Source of the DNA: Welwitschia mirabilis
Lineage: Eukaryota > Gnetophyta > Gnetopsida > Welwitschiales
Direction of reading: 5' to 3'
DNA: 32,202 nt
Assembly (NCBI GenBank): GCA_051453625.1
Contig: JBOZIK010000001.1
Location: 93,016,940-93,049,141 of the forward strand
Within the stretch, counting starts at the first letter, position 1, and every line of letters begins with the position of its first letter. This document shows positions 19,561 to 28,998 of this stretch, piece after piece. Under the pieces are notes generated by a model. That model did no database searches and was not told the DNA's origin. It worked only from the letters and a program-made list of their open reading frames with translations. The translations under genes and the position numbers were made by a program.

Positions 19561-20649
19561 ATTGATTATTTTTAATAAGTAAATAAATATAAATGATTTC
19601 CAAAATTAAGATCCTAGGGATAAGAATAATCATCCTCATCATTAGAATTTACAACATGATTTATATTGTTAGTTTATTTTTCTCATCATTCATGAAGAGA
19701 TTATAATAATTATTATTTTTTTCTATTGAATAGAGTAGTTATCCCTTGAGTTTAATTTCTCCTCTTTGTTAAAAATTCGCTTATTCTTATTTTGAAAGTA
19801 CTATTTATGCAAATCCTACATCTTTGAATTTTTTGGTTTTTCTTACATTTCTTAATGAAATAGCATATCTTGTTAAATTATGTATAGAATTTAGATCTTA
19901 TATTCCTTTTGAAGAGCCTTCTTACAACAATAGCTTCTTCTACTTCCATGGGGATGAACTTATCTTCATTTTGACTCTATCACATTTTCATGTCATAGGC
20001 CTAGTGACATTTAATTAAGGATTTGCATGTTTTCTTTTCATATTAAAATTTTAATATCTCAATTGATAACAATACAACATAATAATTTTTTATAAGAGTC
20101 TCTAGAATATGGTTCTATGATCTTATTCTTAGATGATTTTTCCTCAGTCTTACAATTGTCTTTTGATGCTTCCAAAATTATTAAGGAGATTCTATTATAA
20201 CACATTAGCTTCGTGGTCTGCATGTAACAAAGAAGAGCTCTCATTTTTTACTCACTCTTGATCTTACAAAGATTATGTAACTTCTTCCAAATATCATAAA
20301 TGGATTTTATTCACTTTACTCTAGGGTAATTTCTTAAATTTGATTTTGTTAATGTTTCAAAAACTGCTTATTATAGAAATTAGTTTAAGTTATCATTAGT
20401 TGAAAAATGGATCTAGAAAAAGAGACATGGATTCTATTATTAAATTTCATCTACATCCATATACTATTAATTATATCTTCCTTTACAAAATGATTATGCA
20501 ATAGGAAAAGTATGATAAATTGGGGGAAAAAAAAGCATACATAATAAAATCAAGAGTAATAATAAGGAATGATAGAAATAAATTAGTCTGTAGATTATTT
20601 CAAATTTAATCCAAATTTATTTTACAAATTAGCTTTATCAAACTAACAA
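19561..20649 (-). pseudogene. probable upstream part of copia remnant C, unrecognisable
   Basis: The position would hold the integrase N-terminus, protease and gag of remnant C. Only weak hints remain, such as an acidic N-D-E-D-D-Y-S-Y run near 19620 and a Lys-rich stretch at 20244-20059 on the minus strand. I cannot assign domains. A perfect palindrome ATATTAAAATTTTAATAT lies at 20040-20057. The frame at 19824-20018 on the plus strand is not recognised and is probably chance. Confidence 0.3.
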
Positions 20650-20711
20650 TCATATATAGGACAATGGTAATAAATCAGGCAAGGGTTTCTCACGAATCCC
20701 ACACAAATTCC

Positions 20712-21053
20712 TCAGTTTTCTTCTGAAGCGCCAAACACATGAGATGGTAAGGAAAGAAGCTGATCAAAGATGCGTGAAGTAGGAAGTTTAATCTTCATTA
20801 ATATTTTGTATAATTTCCCCAGGAAGAAAGCAGGAGCAGATGAGACGCAGAAGGTAAATGGGCACATTAATGCTGCCATCAAAAAGTCTGAATCTCTAAT
20901 TGGGTCCAAGAATTGCAGAACCACTTGTGATGTCCATACTGATGTTTCAAAGGTGGCATAGTTCTGATAAGACTCATCCATCTTCTTGTTTCCTGTGGAT
21001 TTTGACTTGACATGTTTGTAGTTTCCAAGACACACAATCATTTCACATTTCAA
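20712..21053 (-). CDS. unidentified 113-codon reading frame
   Basis: The longest open frame in the island encodes 113 residues from an ATG at 21053 to a TGA at 20712. The residues are diverse rather than low-complexity, with four Trp/Met/Cys-containing stretches and a hydrophobic segment with the sequence M-A-A-L-M-C-P-F-T-F-C-V-S-S-A-P-A-F-F-L in the middle (about residues 60-80) that could span a membrane. The start is uncertain because the island text continues upstream in another frame. I do not recognise a family. The opposite-strand frame 20770-20961 covers part of the same bases, so one of the two is a shadow. The minus-strand frame is chosen because it is longer and richer in rare residues. 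Confidence 0.25.
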   Translation of the reverse strand: MKCEMIVCLGNYKHVKSKSTGNKKMDESYQNYATFETSVWTSQVVLQFLDPIRDSDFLMAALMCPFTFCVSSAPAFFLGKLYKILMKIKLPTSRIFDQLLSLPSHVFGASEEN

Positions 21054-21144
21054 GTTTTAGTATTCTTATGTTACGACCTTTGGAAATTGCTTCCAACAGG
21101 TTGCAGAAAAATTTCTGGAAAGGATATCTGTGCAAGTAGTTGCC

Positions 21145-21381
21145 TTACATGTTACAGTCCTCGTTCATAAGTCCTGTGTTGTCATCAGAATTCATTCTGA
21201 AGGAAAATGGGGTGCGAAAGAAGACATCCATTTTACCGTGACAGAAATTAGATTGGATTTGGTATAATTCAATTGCAGTTTTTGACATCTTAATTGATGT
21301 CAAAAGACATGTACATATTAACTTCAATAAAAACGGCTTCATTTGCAAATAAGATGGCTTATGTCGAGTGCATGGTAACAT
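21145..21381 (-). CDS. unidentified 78-codon reading frame
   Basis: This lies upstream of the 113-codon frame on the same strand but in a different frame, with 91 bp between them. The encoded 78 residues are not low-complexity, and the N-terminal third is hydrophobic (F-L-L-K-L-I-C-T-C-L-L). No domain is recognised. It could be an earlier exon of the same lost gene or chance openness in a less AT-rich region. Confidence 0.15.
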   Translation of the reverse strand: MLPCTRHKPSYLQMKPFLLKLICTCLLTSIKMSKTAIELYQIQSNFCHGKMDVFFRTPFSFRMNSDDNTGLMNEDCNM

Positions 21382-21420
21382 ATAAATTATTGTAGCACCA
21401 CTTAAGGCTTAAGCCTTTCT

Positions 21421-22679
21421 GATACAAGAGATGCTTGTGGATTCTCAAATTCTATAAAGACAACCCTTGCACAAAAATTAAGAATTTGAATAATTAGGTT
21501 TTTTAATGCATAAATAAAAATTAACAAACACAAATATTAGCATTGTATGAATTTGTGTAATAAATGGGTGAATTAACAAAACAAAACTACACTTGTGTTA
21601 ACGCTATTATACCTTTTAATTTCCTTATAAAATCTCTTAACATCCTTTTGGCCCTTTTCTGAAAGACAACTTAAGATTATAATTAATAATTCCTCACTAG
21701 TATAAAACAAAATACATTTAATTTCATTCCTCATGGAATACTACCTAAAATAAGTTCTTAAAACTTAATTATATTATTAAAAATTCTTCATATCCGTATG
21801 TCACTAATCTCCCTATTAAATTAACATAATACACATCACTAAATCTCATAATATACTCCTTAAAAAACTCATCTTTTTATTTATGTGAATTCATATGGCA
21901 CAAACCTTTTTAATATGTCAAAAACATAACTCCAATCCTAAGACATCATAATCATTAATGAACTTATCACAAATAAACATAACTAATGCCCTAGATGTGA
22001 TGACTTTTGATCCTCTATTTATGATTCTACATCGAACTGAAGTTACTCTCAACTTTAATACAACATTTTTTAACATTCTCCTTCTTGTATCAAATTACCA
22101 TGATCCTTTCATTCCTTGTTAACATTCATGTAATTTTGCATGAAATTCTACCACCTCTATCTTTGGTAATACTTTCTCTTACCATTTAATATTTGTCATG
22201 TTAAATTATTTATACTTCATCATTTTCCTTGGCATTTATTCATTATTTTGTCATAACATTCTTGCATTGATGATGCATATTTCTTTAAGAGCTACTATCT
22301 CCTATCTTCCATATCCTTCTTCTATGATTACTTACTCCTATCTTGCATGCATTTTTTTCTATGCCACTTGAATCATTATTTTCCTTTTTTTCATTATTAT
22401 TTCTTATTTCTAACATATTTCACCTCTTCCTTAGTCATGCATCACATTGTTTGATCATAACGTTTTGGCTTACATGATGGTCATTTCTCTTTGGAAAAGG
22501 TCTCATTTTATTTTATTGAATAATGTAGTCACTTTTTTGGAGCATACCTTTCATATGATATAACAATGTATTATCTATCATCCTTCTTTAATATCACATG
22601 TTTAATGTCTAACATTTTCAATTCATCATCATCTTTAATTATCATTGATTCCTTCATTTATGTAAATGTGGTAAATGCA
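21421..22679. other. AT-rich DNA without recognisable content
   Basis: The plus strand is pyrimidine-rich from about 22080 to 22560, with many CTTC/TCTT/CATT runs. No coding domain, terminal repeat or RNA gene is seen. The small frame 22566-22787 runs into LTR B and is not credible. Confidence 0.4.
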
Positions 22680-23255
22680 AAATCATGGAGGAAGAGAAAA
22701 AACAAAGAGAAAGATTTCAAAACGATATTTATTTTTTCTCATCTTTTACAATTAACAGAGCTTGATTTTATAGGAAAGTGCACCTAATTAGGTTTTCTCT
22801 AGTTTATTTTACCCTAAGTGTTATGCCATGGTGTGAGTTATTAGGGCCTTATCAATTCCTTCTTAATGTAGGAATGCACTCTCTTCTAAGAAAACCAAAG
22901 TACCTTGAGGAAAACCTTGGGAATGTGGCTTAAAATAAAACCTCAATAAAAGGAGTTTTCATGTGATGAACTACTTCATAAAGAAGTAGTTAGATTATTA
23001 CTACATATCTTGTAGAAATAGGATTTATGCATTACACATCTTATAATGCTAGGATAAAATGTAATACTCATGTCATAGTATTAGACAAAAATGTATTCGA
23101 AATCCTATAGTACTAGGAAAAAATGTACTATATATCTTATAGTACTAAACTTAAGGAAGGACTTTCTCAATGATTCTAAAAGTCAAATAGACCCTAATAT
23201 CAAAAGAGAAATACATGGCATCAACTCATGATCAATTCTATCTTAGATTGAAAAT
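22680..23255 (-). mobile_element. 3' LTR of copia remnant B, same family as LTR A
   Basis: The reverse complement aligns with LTR A from the RNase H end through the hairpin array. More weakly, it also aligns with the A/T-rich tail (TCAAGCTCTGTTAATTG here, GCAAGTTCTTTAATGTAA in A). Boundaries are approximate. A perfect 9 bp-arm hairpin (AACTACTTC, loop ATAAA, GAAGTAGTT) sits at 22969-22991. A and B are in opposite orientations, so they are separate insertions, not the two LTRs of one element. Confidence 0.65.
22999..23145 (-). repeat. array of five hairpin units in LTR B
   Basis: Units lie at 22999-23018, 23029-23049, 23061-23083, 23092-23115 and 23125-23145, about 31-33 bp apart. The last is GTACTATA, loop TATCT, TATAGTAC: the same perfect 8 bp arms as the first unit of LTR A, with a loop that differs from A only by transitions when read on the same strand. 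Unit 4 has lost much of its pairing. Confidence 0.72.
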
Positions 23256-23612
23256 ATTGAAACTTTTCTCAACTAAGTGGTTTAATTAAAATGTTAGTTG
23301 TTTGTTTTATGATCACATGATGCAATGATACAATCACTTCTTGATGTATAACTTTCTTAATTTTATGGACCTAGGGAATATGATGAATGTCATCTTTAAA
23401 TGTGTTTGGTTCATCATTAAAAGTTAGATGGAGCTTCTCATGATCATCAAAAGATGCATAAGAGCTCTGCTTAGCTTTAATTTTTCCTTTTTCATCATCA
23501 CGAACATGTTGTAGATGAGACTCTAATCAAGTACATCATCGTTGTCTTTAAGAATGATCAACATTCTCATCAGGATAATCTAATGAGTTGCTATTGAAAC
23601 CATGTTCATGTA
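23221..23612 (-). pseudogene. copia remnant B: RNase H tail
   Basis: On the minus strand: T-K-H-I at 23410-23399, then in a shifted frame K-K-V-I-H-Q-E-V near 23357-23334, and Q-T-T-N-I-L-I-K-P-L near 23303-23275, followed by E-K-F-Q-Y-F-Q-S-K-I. This matches the same position in remnant A (K-P-F-D-Q-E-K-F). Before it lies acidic and Lys-rich text (D-D-E-K-G-K-I-K-A-K near 23490) of unknown assignment. The RT and most of RNase H are missing: the linker duplication and integrase follow directly upstream. Confidence 0.7.
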
Positions 23613-23992
23613 TGCTAATAATAGAAAATTTCTTGATTCCTTTAGGTTGTATAATGAATAAACCATTTTAACTAGAAGGAACTAATAAATTAAAATTGGT
23701 GGAGGCATCTTACCACTTACTCACAGGACATTGAACATCCAATAATTACACGACACAAGAGGAAGCACATAGCTTAGAAATATTAACCTAAGAATAACTT
23801 TGTGCTAATAATAGAAAATTTCTTAATTCCTTTAGGTTGTATAATGAATAGACCATTTTAACTAGAAGGAACTAATGAATTAAAATTGGTGGAGGAATCT
23901 TACCACTTACTCATAGGATATTGAACATCCAATAATTACATGAGACAAGAGGAAGCACATAGCTTAGAAATATTAAGCTAAGAATAACTTTG
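23613..23992 (-). repeat. 190 bp tandem direct duplication
   Basis: Bases 23613-23802 and 23803-23992 are two copies with only about nine differences, so roughly 95 percent identical. Most differences are transitions. The copies are joined head to tail without a spacer. They lie in the linker after the integrase C-terminus of remnant B. They are far more alike than the two gypsy LTRs, so the duplication is younger than most of the decay here. Confidence 0.92.
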
Positions 23993-25080
23993 TGAAATTT
24001 CCAAAAAGATGACATCATGAGAGATGATGATCTTGCCATGCTCAAGAAGGTACATGCCATATCCTTTTTCAACGGTTGGATATCTCAAGAATATGCTGAT
24101 ATGGGCATGTGCATCAAGCTTATCATGATGTTCGCTAAGAATATCAACATAGCACTTACATTAAAACACATAAAAATGAGCCAAAGTAGGCTTATATCCA
24201 TTCTATTTTTCAATAGGAGATATACCCTTTTCAAAAGTACAACTAAAACAATTATTGAAATAGATTGTGATATTAATATATTTATCCCATAAAAAGGTTT
24301 TGTAATCATTACAATATATCATGGAATGTATCATATCCATGATGATTTAATTAAATCATTTAGCCATGCCATTTTATTAAGGAATTCTTGGGCATGTTTT
24401 CAGATGACACATGTCTTTTGAAGTAAACAAGTCATTAACTTTATTGATGTGTATTTACCAACATTATCAGAATGGAAACCCTTAAACTTATTCCTTATTT
24501 TCTTTTTCATGTTTGCTTTGAAAACCTTGAGAACATTTGAATTAAGATATTTTAATTTCATAAAATACATTCAAGCAATATATAAAAAAATCATCTATGA
24601 ATGATATGAAGTAATAATTTACTTAGCGTATAGGAACTCATGCACCACCACATAAATCATTGTGAATGAGTAAAATATTTCAATCAGTGCTAGCCAAAAA
24701 AGCATTATCATATTTCTTTACCCATTACACATGCTTCACATTAAGAAAAATTACATAGAATGGATGGAAGAACTTGATGTTCATCTTCATGCATTGTAGT
24801 CAAAGAATGAGAACTAGGATGAATCAAATGAGCATTCCATAGTAGTAGTGTGGAAATTTATTCTTATGAAGTATGATAAGCAATTTTGTGCATGTCAAAA
24901 CATCTTTGAAGATGCATCGGATTTCCATCTATGTAATATTTTATGATAAAGAAAACAATTTTAATAGAATCTTTTATTATGGAAACTAGATGATATCCTC
25001 CAATCAACACAAAGAAGAAAAGGAGATATGACCTTAAAAAGGGGACATACAGAACATAAGATAGCATTCAGTATAAGATA
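23993..25080 (-). pseudogene. copia remnant B: GAG-pre-integrase and integrase
   Basis: Right to left on the minus strand: V-L-Y-V-P-F-L-R-S at 25060-25030, C-E-A-C-V-M-G-K near 24735-24710 (zinc-binding end), I-H-N-D-L-C-G-G at 24667-24645 with the first catalytic Asp, F-I-S-F-I-D-D-F near 24600, F-H-S-D-N-V-G-K-Y near 24476-24450 with the second Asp, N-G-M-A-K at 24373-24359 where the catalytic Glu should be, F-L-W-D near 24290, E-K-G-Y-I-S near 24230 and the C-terminal block G-Y-G-M-Y-L-L-E-H-G-K-I-I-I-S-H-D-V-I-F at about 24070-24010. Glu to Lys at 24359-24361, a TGA after it and many other stops make it dead. The order protease-integrase fits copia. Confidence 0.85.
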
Positions 25081-25383
25081 GCAGATAATTAAAAGGTAAC
25101 TAAACTATGATCTTCAATAGGAACTGGAGTTTTATTTGCTAAGTAAACTTAACTAGCCTATGCTATGAAATCATCAAAATAATCATGCCTATATGTCATA
25201 TACCTGGTTGTATTACAATCTAGAATTCAAGATTCATCATTAAGTATGTTTTCACTGATACATGCAAAATCTTGAATTGGAAACATGGCATTTGATTTAT
25301 CATATTTAGCATTATCTAGAGAATTAAAATCATTACTAATTACATCTACCATAGGAGTAGGCCTAATTTTTTCTACAAGACAT
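25081..25383 (-). pseudogene. copia remnant B: protease
   Basis: On the minus strand: N-A-M-F-P-I-Q-D-F near 25285, then stop-I-L-D-C-N-T-T-R-Y-M-T near 25230-25195, the degenerate protease active site (the copia triad D-S-G reads D-C-N, with a stop for the preceding Trp), and V-Y-L-A-N-K-T-P-V-P-I-E-D-H near 25150-25110, a well-kept protease block. It joins the integrase region directly. The text ends at the AAGGC-rich repeat, so gag is missing or lies beyond it unrecognised. Confidence 0.8.
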
Positions 25384-25615
25384 GTAGGTTTTTAAGGCAT
25401 TTGTAAAATAAAAGGCCTTAAAAAATGCCTTAAAAGCTTTTAAGATGTTTCTTCACAAAATGCTTAAAAAGCCTCATCTTAAAGGCCTGTAGGCTTTTAA
25501 GGCATTTATTTAAATACCTTAAAATATATTTTAAAGCATTTTATGCAATAAATGCCTCAAAAGATTTTTAAAGCCTTTTAAGGAATTTTACCAAATAAAT
25601 TTCTTAAAAGATATA
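25384..25615. repeat. AAGGC/GCCTT-rich palindromic repeat region
   Basis: At least eight copies of TTTTAAGGCATTT or its complement AAATGCCTTAAAA, in both orientations, with variants. A 19-20 base direct repeat starts at 25384 and 25489 (GTAGGYTTTTAAGGCATTT). A perfect 16 bp palindrome CTTAAAAGCTTTTAAG lies at 25429-25444. No coding function is seen. It interrupts or borders remnant B. Confidence 0.7.
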
Positions 25616-25745
25616 TCTAAAGAATAAAAAACAAAGAATACAAAATCATGATTTACCACTCTTTTGCCATTTAGTAATACTATTATATGCAATCATGATT
25701 TGCCATTCTTTTGCCAAATAAATGTCTTAAAAGATATCTTTAGAC
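25588..25745. repeat. short duplicated segments next to the palindromic region
   Basis: AATCATGATTTACCACTCTT at about 25643 recurs as AATCATGATTTGCCATTCTT about 50 bp later. ACCAAATAAATTTCTTAAAA near 25589 recurs as GCCAAATAAATGTCTTAAAA near 25712. The differences are few, so the copies are fairly young. Confidence 0.65.
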
Positions 25746-26275
25746 ATGACAAAGATGAACTCTTCTCTTATTGAGTAGGGCTTAATTCTGATTTACTTTT
25801 GCCCCAGTCACAAGTGCCTAGAGGAAGTTGCACATCTAGATCAGGGTATCTACCCATGTCAGAACTTCATGATCCCCCAATAGTCTATGCTAAAATGAGA
25901 GATCTTGGATGGTGTGAAGCTTGTACCAATAGGTACTATTGCTGTATGTATTGACATGGACTTGAACAAGATATCCTGCATCAGCATCGAAGATTAATAT
26001 GAATCAAATTTATTAGCCAATGGTAAGTTTGTAGAATTGTAACTTTCTATTCCTTGATTGTCATACTAAATCCACTCATTACAAGATCCCAAAATGTTTG
26101 AAAGGAAGTTCTTGTTCATGCTAATAATAAACATTCTAAAATTTTCTAGCATATTGTTTCTAAACTTTAATTCAAATTAAGAGGAAGATGAAGAGAAATA
26201 TGAAGGAAATGATCAAGAAATTAAAGTAGAGGAGGTTGAGGAGCTGGTTCTAGAAGCTTCACTTAAGGGACTCAA
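25746..26275. other. mixed stretch, partly less AT-rich, unassigned
   Basis: 25790-25980 is less AT-rich and is largely open in a plus frame, but no family is recognised. 26165-26290 on the plus strand reads as a Glu-rich run (E-E-D-E-E-K-Y-E-G-N-D then V-E-E-V-E-E-L-V-L), which could be a gag-protease linker of another element or chance purine bias. Confidence 0.3.
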
Positions 26276-26596
26276 TCAGAGATTTTTGGTTGTGGGCATA
26301 TGAAGAGGAGGATAGGTGGCTAAGGGGGTTAGGGGAGGGGTAGCCATTAGAGCAAAGAAGGAAGGGGACGATGAAGAGGTTACATAAGGCATGTTGCTAT
26401 TACTTTTCAGAGGGATTATTGTAATGTCCCCGATGTAACCAAGGAGATCACTTAGGCTTCTATTTCTTGATCCTCTTCTACTCTTTTTTGATCTTTCATT
26501 CTCTGAATCAAGGTCTTCTTTCATCTCCTCTTTGATGGTGAAGAGGATCCTGGGAGGCCTTAGAAGACTGTGCAGTCTCATGATCTTTGTATCCAT
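26276..26596 (-). CDS. candidate host-gene exon, uncharacterised plant protein C-terminus
   Basis: The open frame encodes 106 residues from an ATG at 26596 to a stop at 26276. It is less AT-rich than its surroundings. It reads as a basic/acidic N-terminal third (R-P-P-R-I-L-F-T-I-K-E-E-M-K-E-D-L at about residues 13-29), a basic Ser-rich stretch (S-R-R-G-S-R-N-R-S-L-S-D-L-L at about 38-51) and a Ser/Pro-rich tail (A-T-P-P-L-T-P-L-A near the end). From memory, this order resembles the C-terminus of uncharacterised plant proteins with an L-F-T-I-K-E-E block and R-S-L-S-D-L repeat. I cannot confirm this. The frame continues upstream of 26596 for about 19 codons to a TAG at 26635, so the start may not be the true one. 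No neighbouring exon is recognised. Confidence 0.4.
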   Translation of the reverse strand: MDTKIMRLHSLLRPPRILFTIKEEMKEDLDSENERSKKSRRGSRNRSLSDLLGYIGDITIIPLKSNSNMPYVTSSSSPSFFALMATPPLTPLATYPPLHMPTTKNL

Positions 26597-27360
26597 TCCT
26601 TCAGTGGGTGGAAAGAATTTGATGAAGGATGACTAGTTAGAATTAGGGTTTTGGGCATATGATGAGACATCATTGCAATGGCTTTCTCTTCTCAAGGGTT
26701 GTTATTGGTTTTGGTATTGTGGGTTTAGGATTTTCTTCTTCCTTTTCTAGAAGAGAAGATAGAAGAGCTCTTATGAAGGGCTACTGAACTAGTCATTAAG
26801 TTCTCCATTTAGGGCAGATCCAAAGCTCAGTCTCCCTCCTACAGCATAGCATATAGTAGAGTTTAGTAACTAGTGCCAGTAAAAATCACCTAAAGATAAT
26901 ACTCAGTCTTATTCCAAGCTTGCTCATTCAACAAGCAAAAAAAGAAAAACGTTTTCTAGATACTTAATCCTATAAGCAAGAAGAAGGCATATTGTCTCTA
27001 AAATTTACTTACCATAGTCAACATAATCAACAAAAAGCAAATAGACTGCTAAAGGAGGGAACTCACCATACTCAAACAACCTTAACAAATTAGAACACTA
27101 TTCATGGATATCACCATAGATCTTTATACATGCTTCAAGCTAATCTGGGAAACCTGCAAGATCTTCAGAGGTTTAATTTATCACATAACAAGCTTTCTAG
27201 TTTAGTTCCTTCTTAATTGAGAGACACATCATTGATCTATCACAAATAGTACATTGTCCAATGCCTAGAATAAAATTTTCTATATACAATGTGAGAAATC
27301 ATGTAGCATAAACATTCAAAATGACCAAAAATATTTAGCCCAATAGCTCATAAGAATAAG
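26597..27360. other. region upstream of the candidate exon
   Basis: 26600-26860 remains less AT-rich and has short open pieces on the minus strand in two frames (one starts M-E-N-L-M-T-S-S-V near 26805), possibly the frameshifted N-terminal part of the same gene. From 26880 to 27360 the DNA is AT-rich and empty. Confidence 0.3.
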
Positions 27361-27390
27361 AAGAATATGAAGAATATGAAGAATATGAAT
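27361..27390 (+). repeat. 9 bp microsatellite, three units
   Basis: AAGAATATG is repeated three times head to tail, followed by AAT. It is a simple replication-slippage repeat. Confidence 0.9.
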
Positions 27391-28368
27391 CTTACCTAAA
27401 ATTATTAAAATGTTTAATAAACTGAACACTTCTTAATGGTTATAAAGGAAAAGAGGATGAACACTTAACTTTAAATACATGTAAAACAAAGAAAATTTAA
27501 AAAAAATCCTAAGCCTACATGTAAACAATTTGCTTTCACGTTGGATTTTTCTCCTTTGGATCTGGCATAATGGAATTTATTGTAGGGGTACAATGTATTT
27601 GAAACTAAAACATTTTACTAAAACATGAATTTACTCTTTTGTTACACTCTTTATTATCATAATCATTAAAAACCATCTAAATTTAATTAATTCTCAAATG
27701 ATTTAACAAAGATGATTGGAGAAGGTTATTTATTTGAAAGTATAATCAGATATTTTTATTTATTTGTTTGAATGTTTACCTTAATTATTTTTGTATGGTA
27801 GGTCCCTTAATAATGCCTTTTTCATATCTTCCTTAGTATCTTAGCCTTTATAGTGCCATCAACTATCTTCTAGTTTTCTCTAATTCCTTGGTTATATCAA
27901 ATGAAGACTGTTGATGTTTAATTTCAACATGATGACCACATGGTCCTCATTTAAAGAAAATAGATTAGCAACCTAATTAAAAAAATGTAGTTGATAAATT
28001 CAAGACTCATTAACACTCTTATAGAATAGAGTATTACATTAGCACCTCATGACGATATGGTCTTGAAAAATGATACCATCTATATGCAATTGGTAAATAA
28101 CATCATATATAAGTAAGTCTCACATAATTCCTGATTTATGTATATACATCTAAAGAAAACCACATGAATATTACACTCAATCATAAGAAATCTAAAAAAA
28201 TAAATAGAAGCTCTTAAAACACTGAACAAATAAGTCTTTTATACATAAAGCTTTCTTAAATTCACATAATGTTAGCAATAAACAATCATCATAATCCACC
28301 ACTTGATATATCATATTTATTACACTGCTATTGATGTCTTAAGATCTGTAAAAAGCAAAATTCAATGA
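27391..28368. other. AT-rich DNA without recognisable content
   Basis: No open frame of note, no motif and no repeat beyond short A and T runs. Confidence 0.45.
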
Positions 28369-28530
28369 TTGTATCATCAGCTCATGAAATATTATATCAT
28401 AGTAATCAATGCTAGTAAAAAAATCTTATGGTTGAGAAATTTGTTAAATGCAAACCTCTTTTACTGTTATAATATTAATAGTATTGGGACTTTTCAACAA
28501 CATCAAAAATGTAACCCATTTTCATCTCTT
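28369..28530 (+). pseudogene. small copia RNase H relic
   Basis: The frame reads N-A-S-K-K-I-L-W-L-R-N-L-L-N-A-N-L and then Y-C-Y-N-I-N-S-I-G-T-F-Q-Q-H-Q-K-C-N-P-F. This has the order and spacing of the copia RNase H block with A-S/C-K-E-x-x-W-L-R followed by C-D-N-x-S-A-I and N-P-V/I. The catalytic Asp after Y-C is Tyr. The expected K-H-I-D block is not found after it, so the relic is cut at about 28530. It is a separate remnant from A, B and C. Confidence 0.6.
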
Positions 28531-28998
28531 CTTATGTTTCAAATTCAAGCTTATACATAACCTTATCATTAATGTTTAACTTATTAGATCATGAACCAAA
28601 TGAAAATGGTGTAAGATGCTTTTGTGGTATCTTTCACAAGGAATGTGTTGCCATTATGTTGTTAATGTAACAACATTAACACTAGTCATACCATCTTTCT
28701 CACAATTTCTAGCTTATGATGAAGGTTTCTATTGAGTAACTGTACATAAATTTTCCATGCAATATCTAGATCATTACCTAATCTACTATGCTAAAGACAC
28801 ATTAATTCCCTATTTTCCTTCTTACGATGGATATGGTAATGGCATGTCTAACTATTAGTAGGGATAGATTGTTCACTAGATGATATTATTATTACATTAG
28901 CTTAATGTATAATTTTTGTTCTTACAACCTCTGCCTTAGTATCTGGAGCTGCTGAGGTAGCTAATTTTTAAAATAAGATCTCCTAAGATAGTTATGCA
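28531..28998. other. AT-rich DNA with one perfect hairpin
   Basis: No coding signal. GTTAATGT-AACA-ACATTAAC at 28661-28680 is a perfect hairpin with 8 bp arms. No poly-T follows that would suggest a terminator. Confidence 0.5.

Larger units (their letters stand above)
20650..21420. other. less AT-rich island of unknown origin
   Basis: Base composition changes by eye: G and C are clearly more frequent than on either side, and codon-like text without long A/T runs is seen on the minus strand. It contains the frames 21053-20712 and 21381-21145. No retrotransposon domain is recognised. It could be a captured host-gene fragment, an old exon or a low-copy remnant. Confidence 0.45.

Noticed and set aside
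18196-23255. LTRs A and B as the two LTRs of one element
   Set aside because: They are in opposite orientation and each is joined to its own RNase H end, so they belong to two insertions.
24017-24292. 91-codon plus-strand frame
   Set aside because: It is antisense to well-recognised copia integrase blocks.
28661-28680. Transcription terminator from the perfect hairpin
   Set aside because: There is no T run after it and the context is plant DNA, where such terminators are not used for genes.
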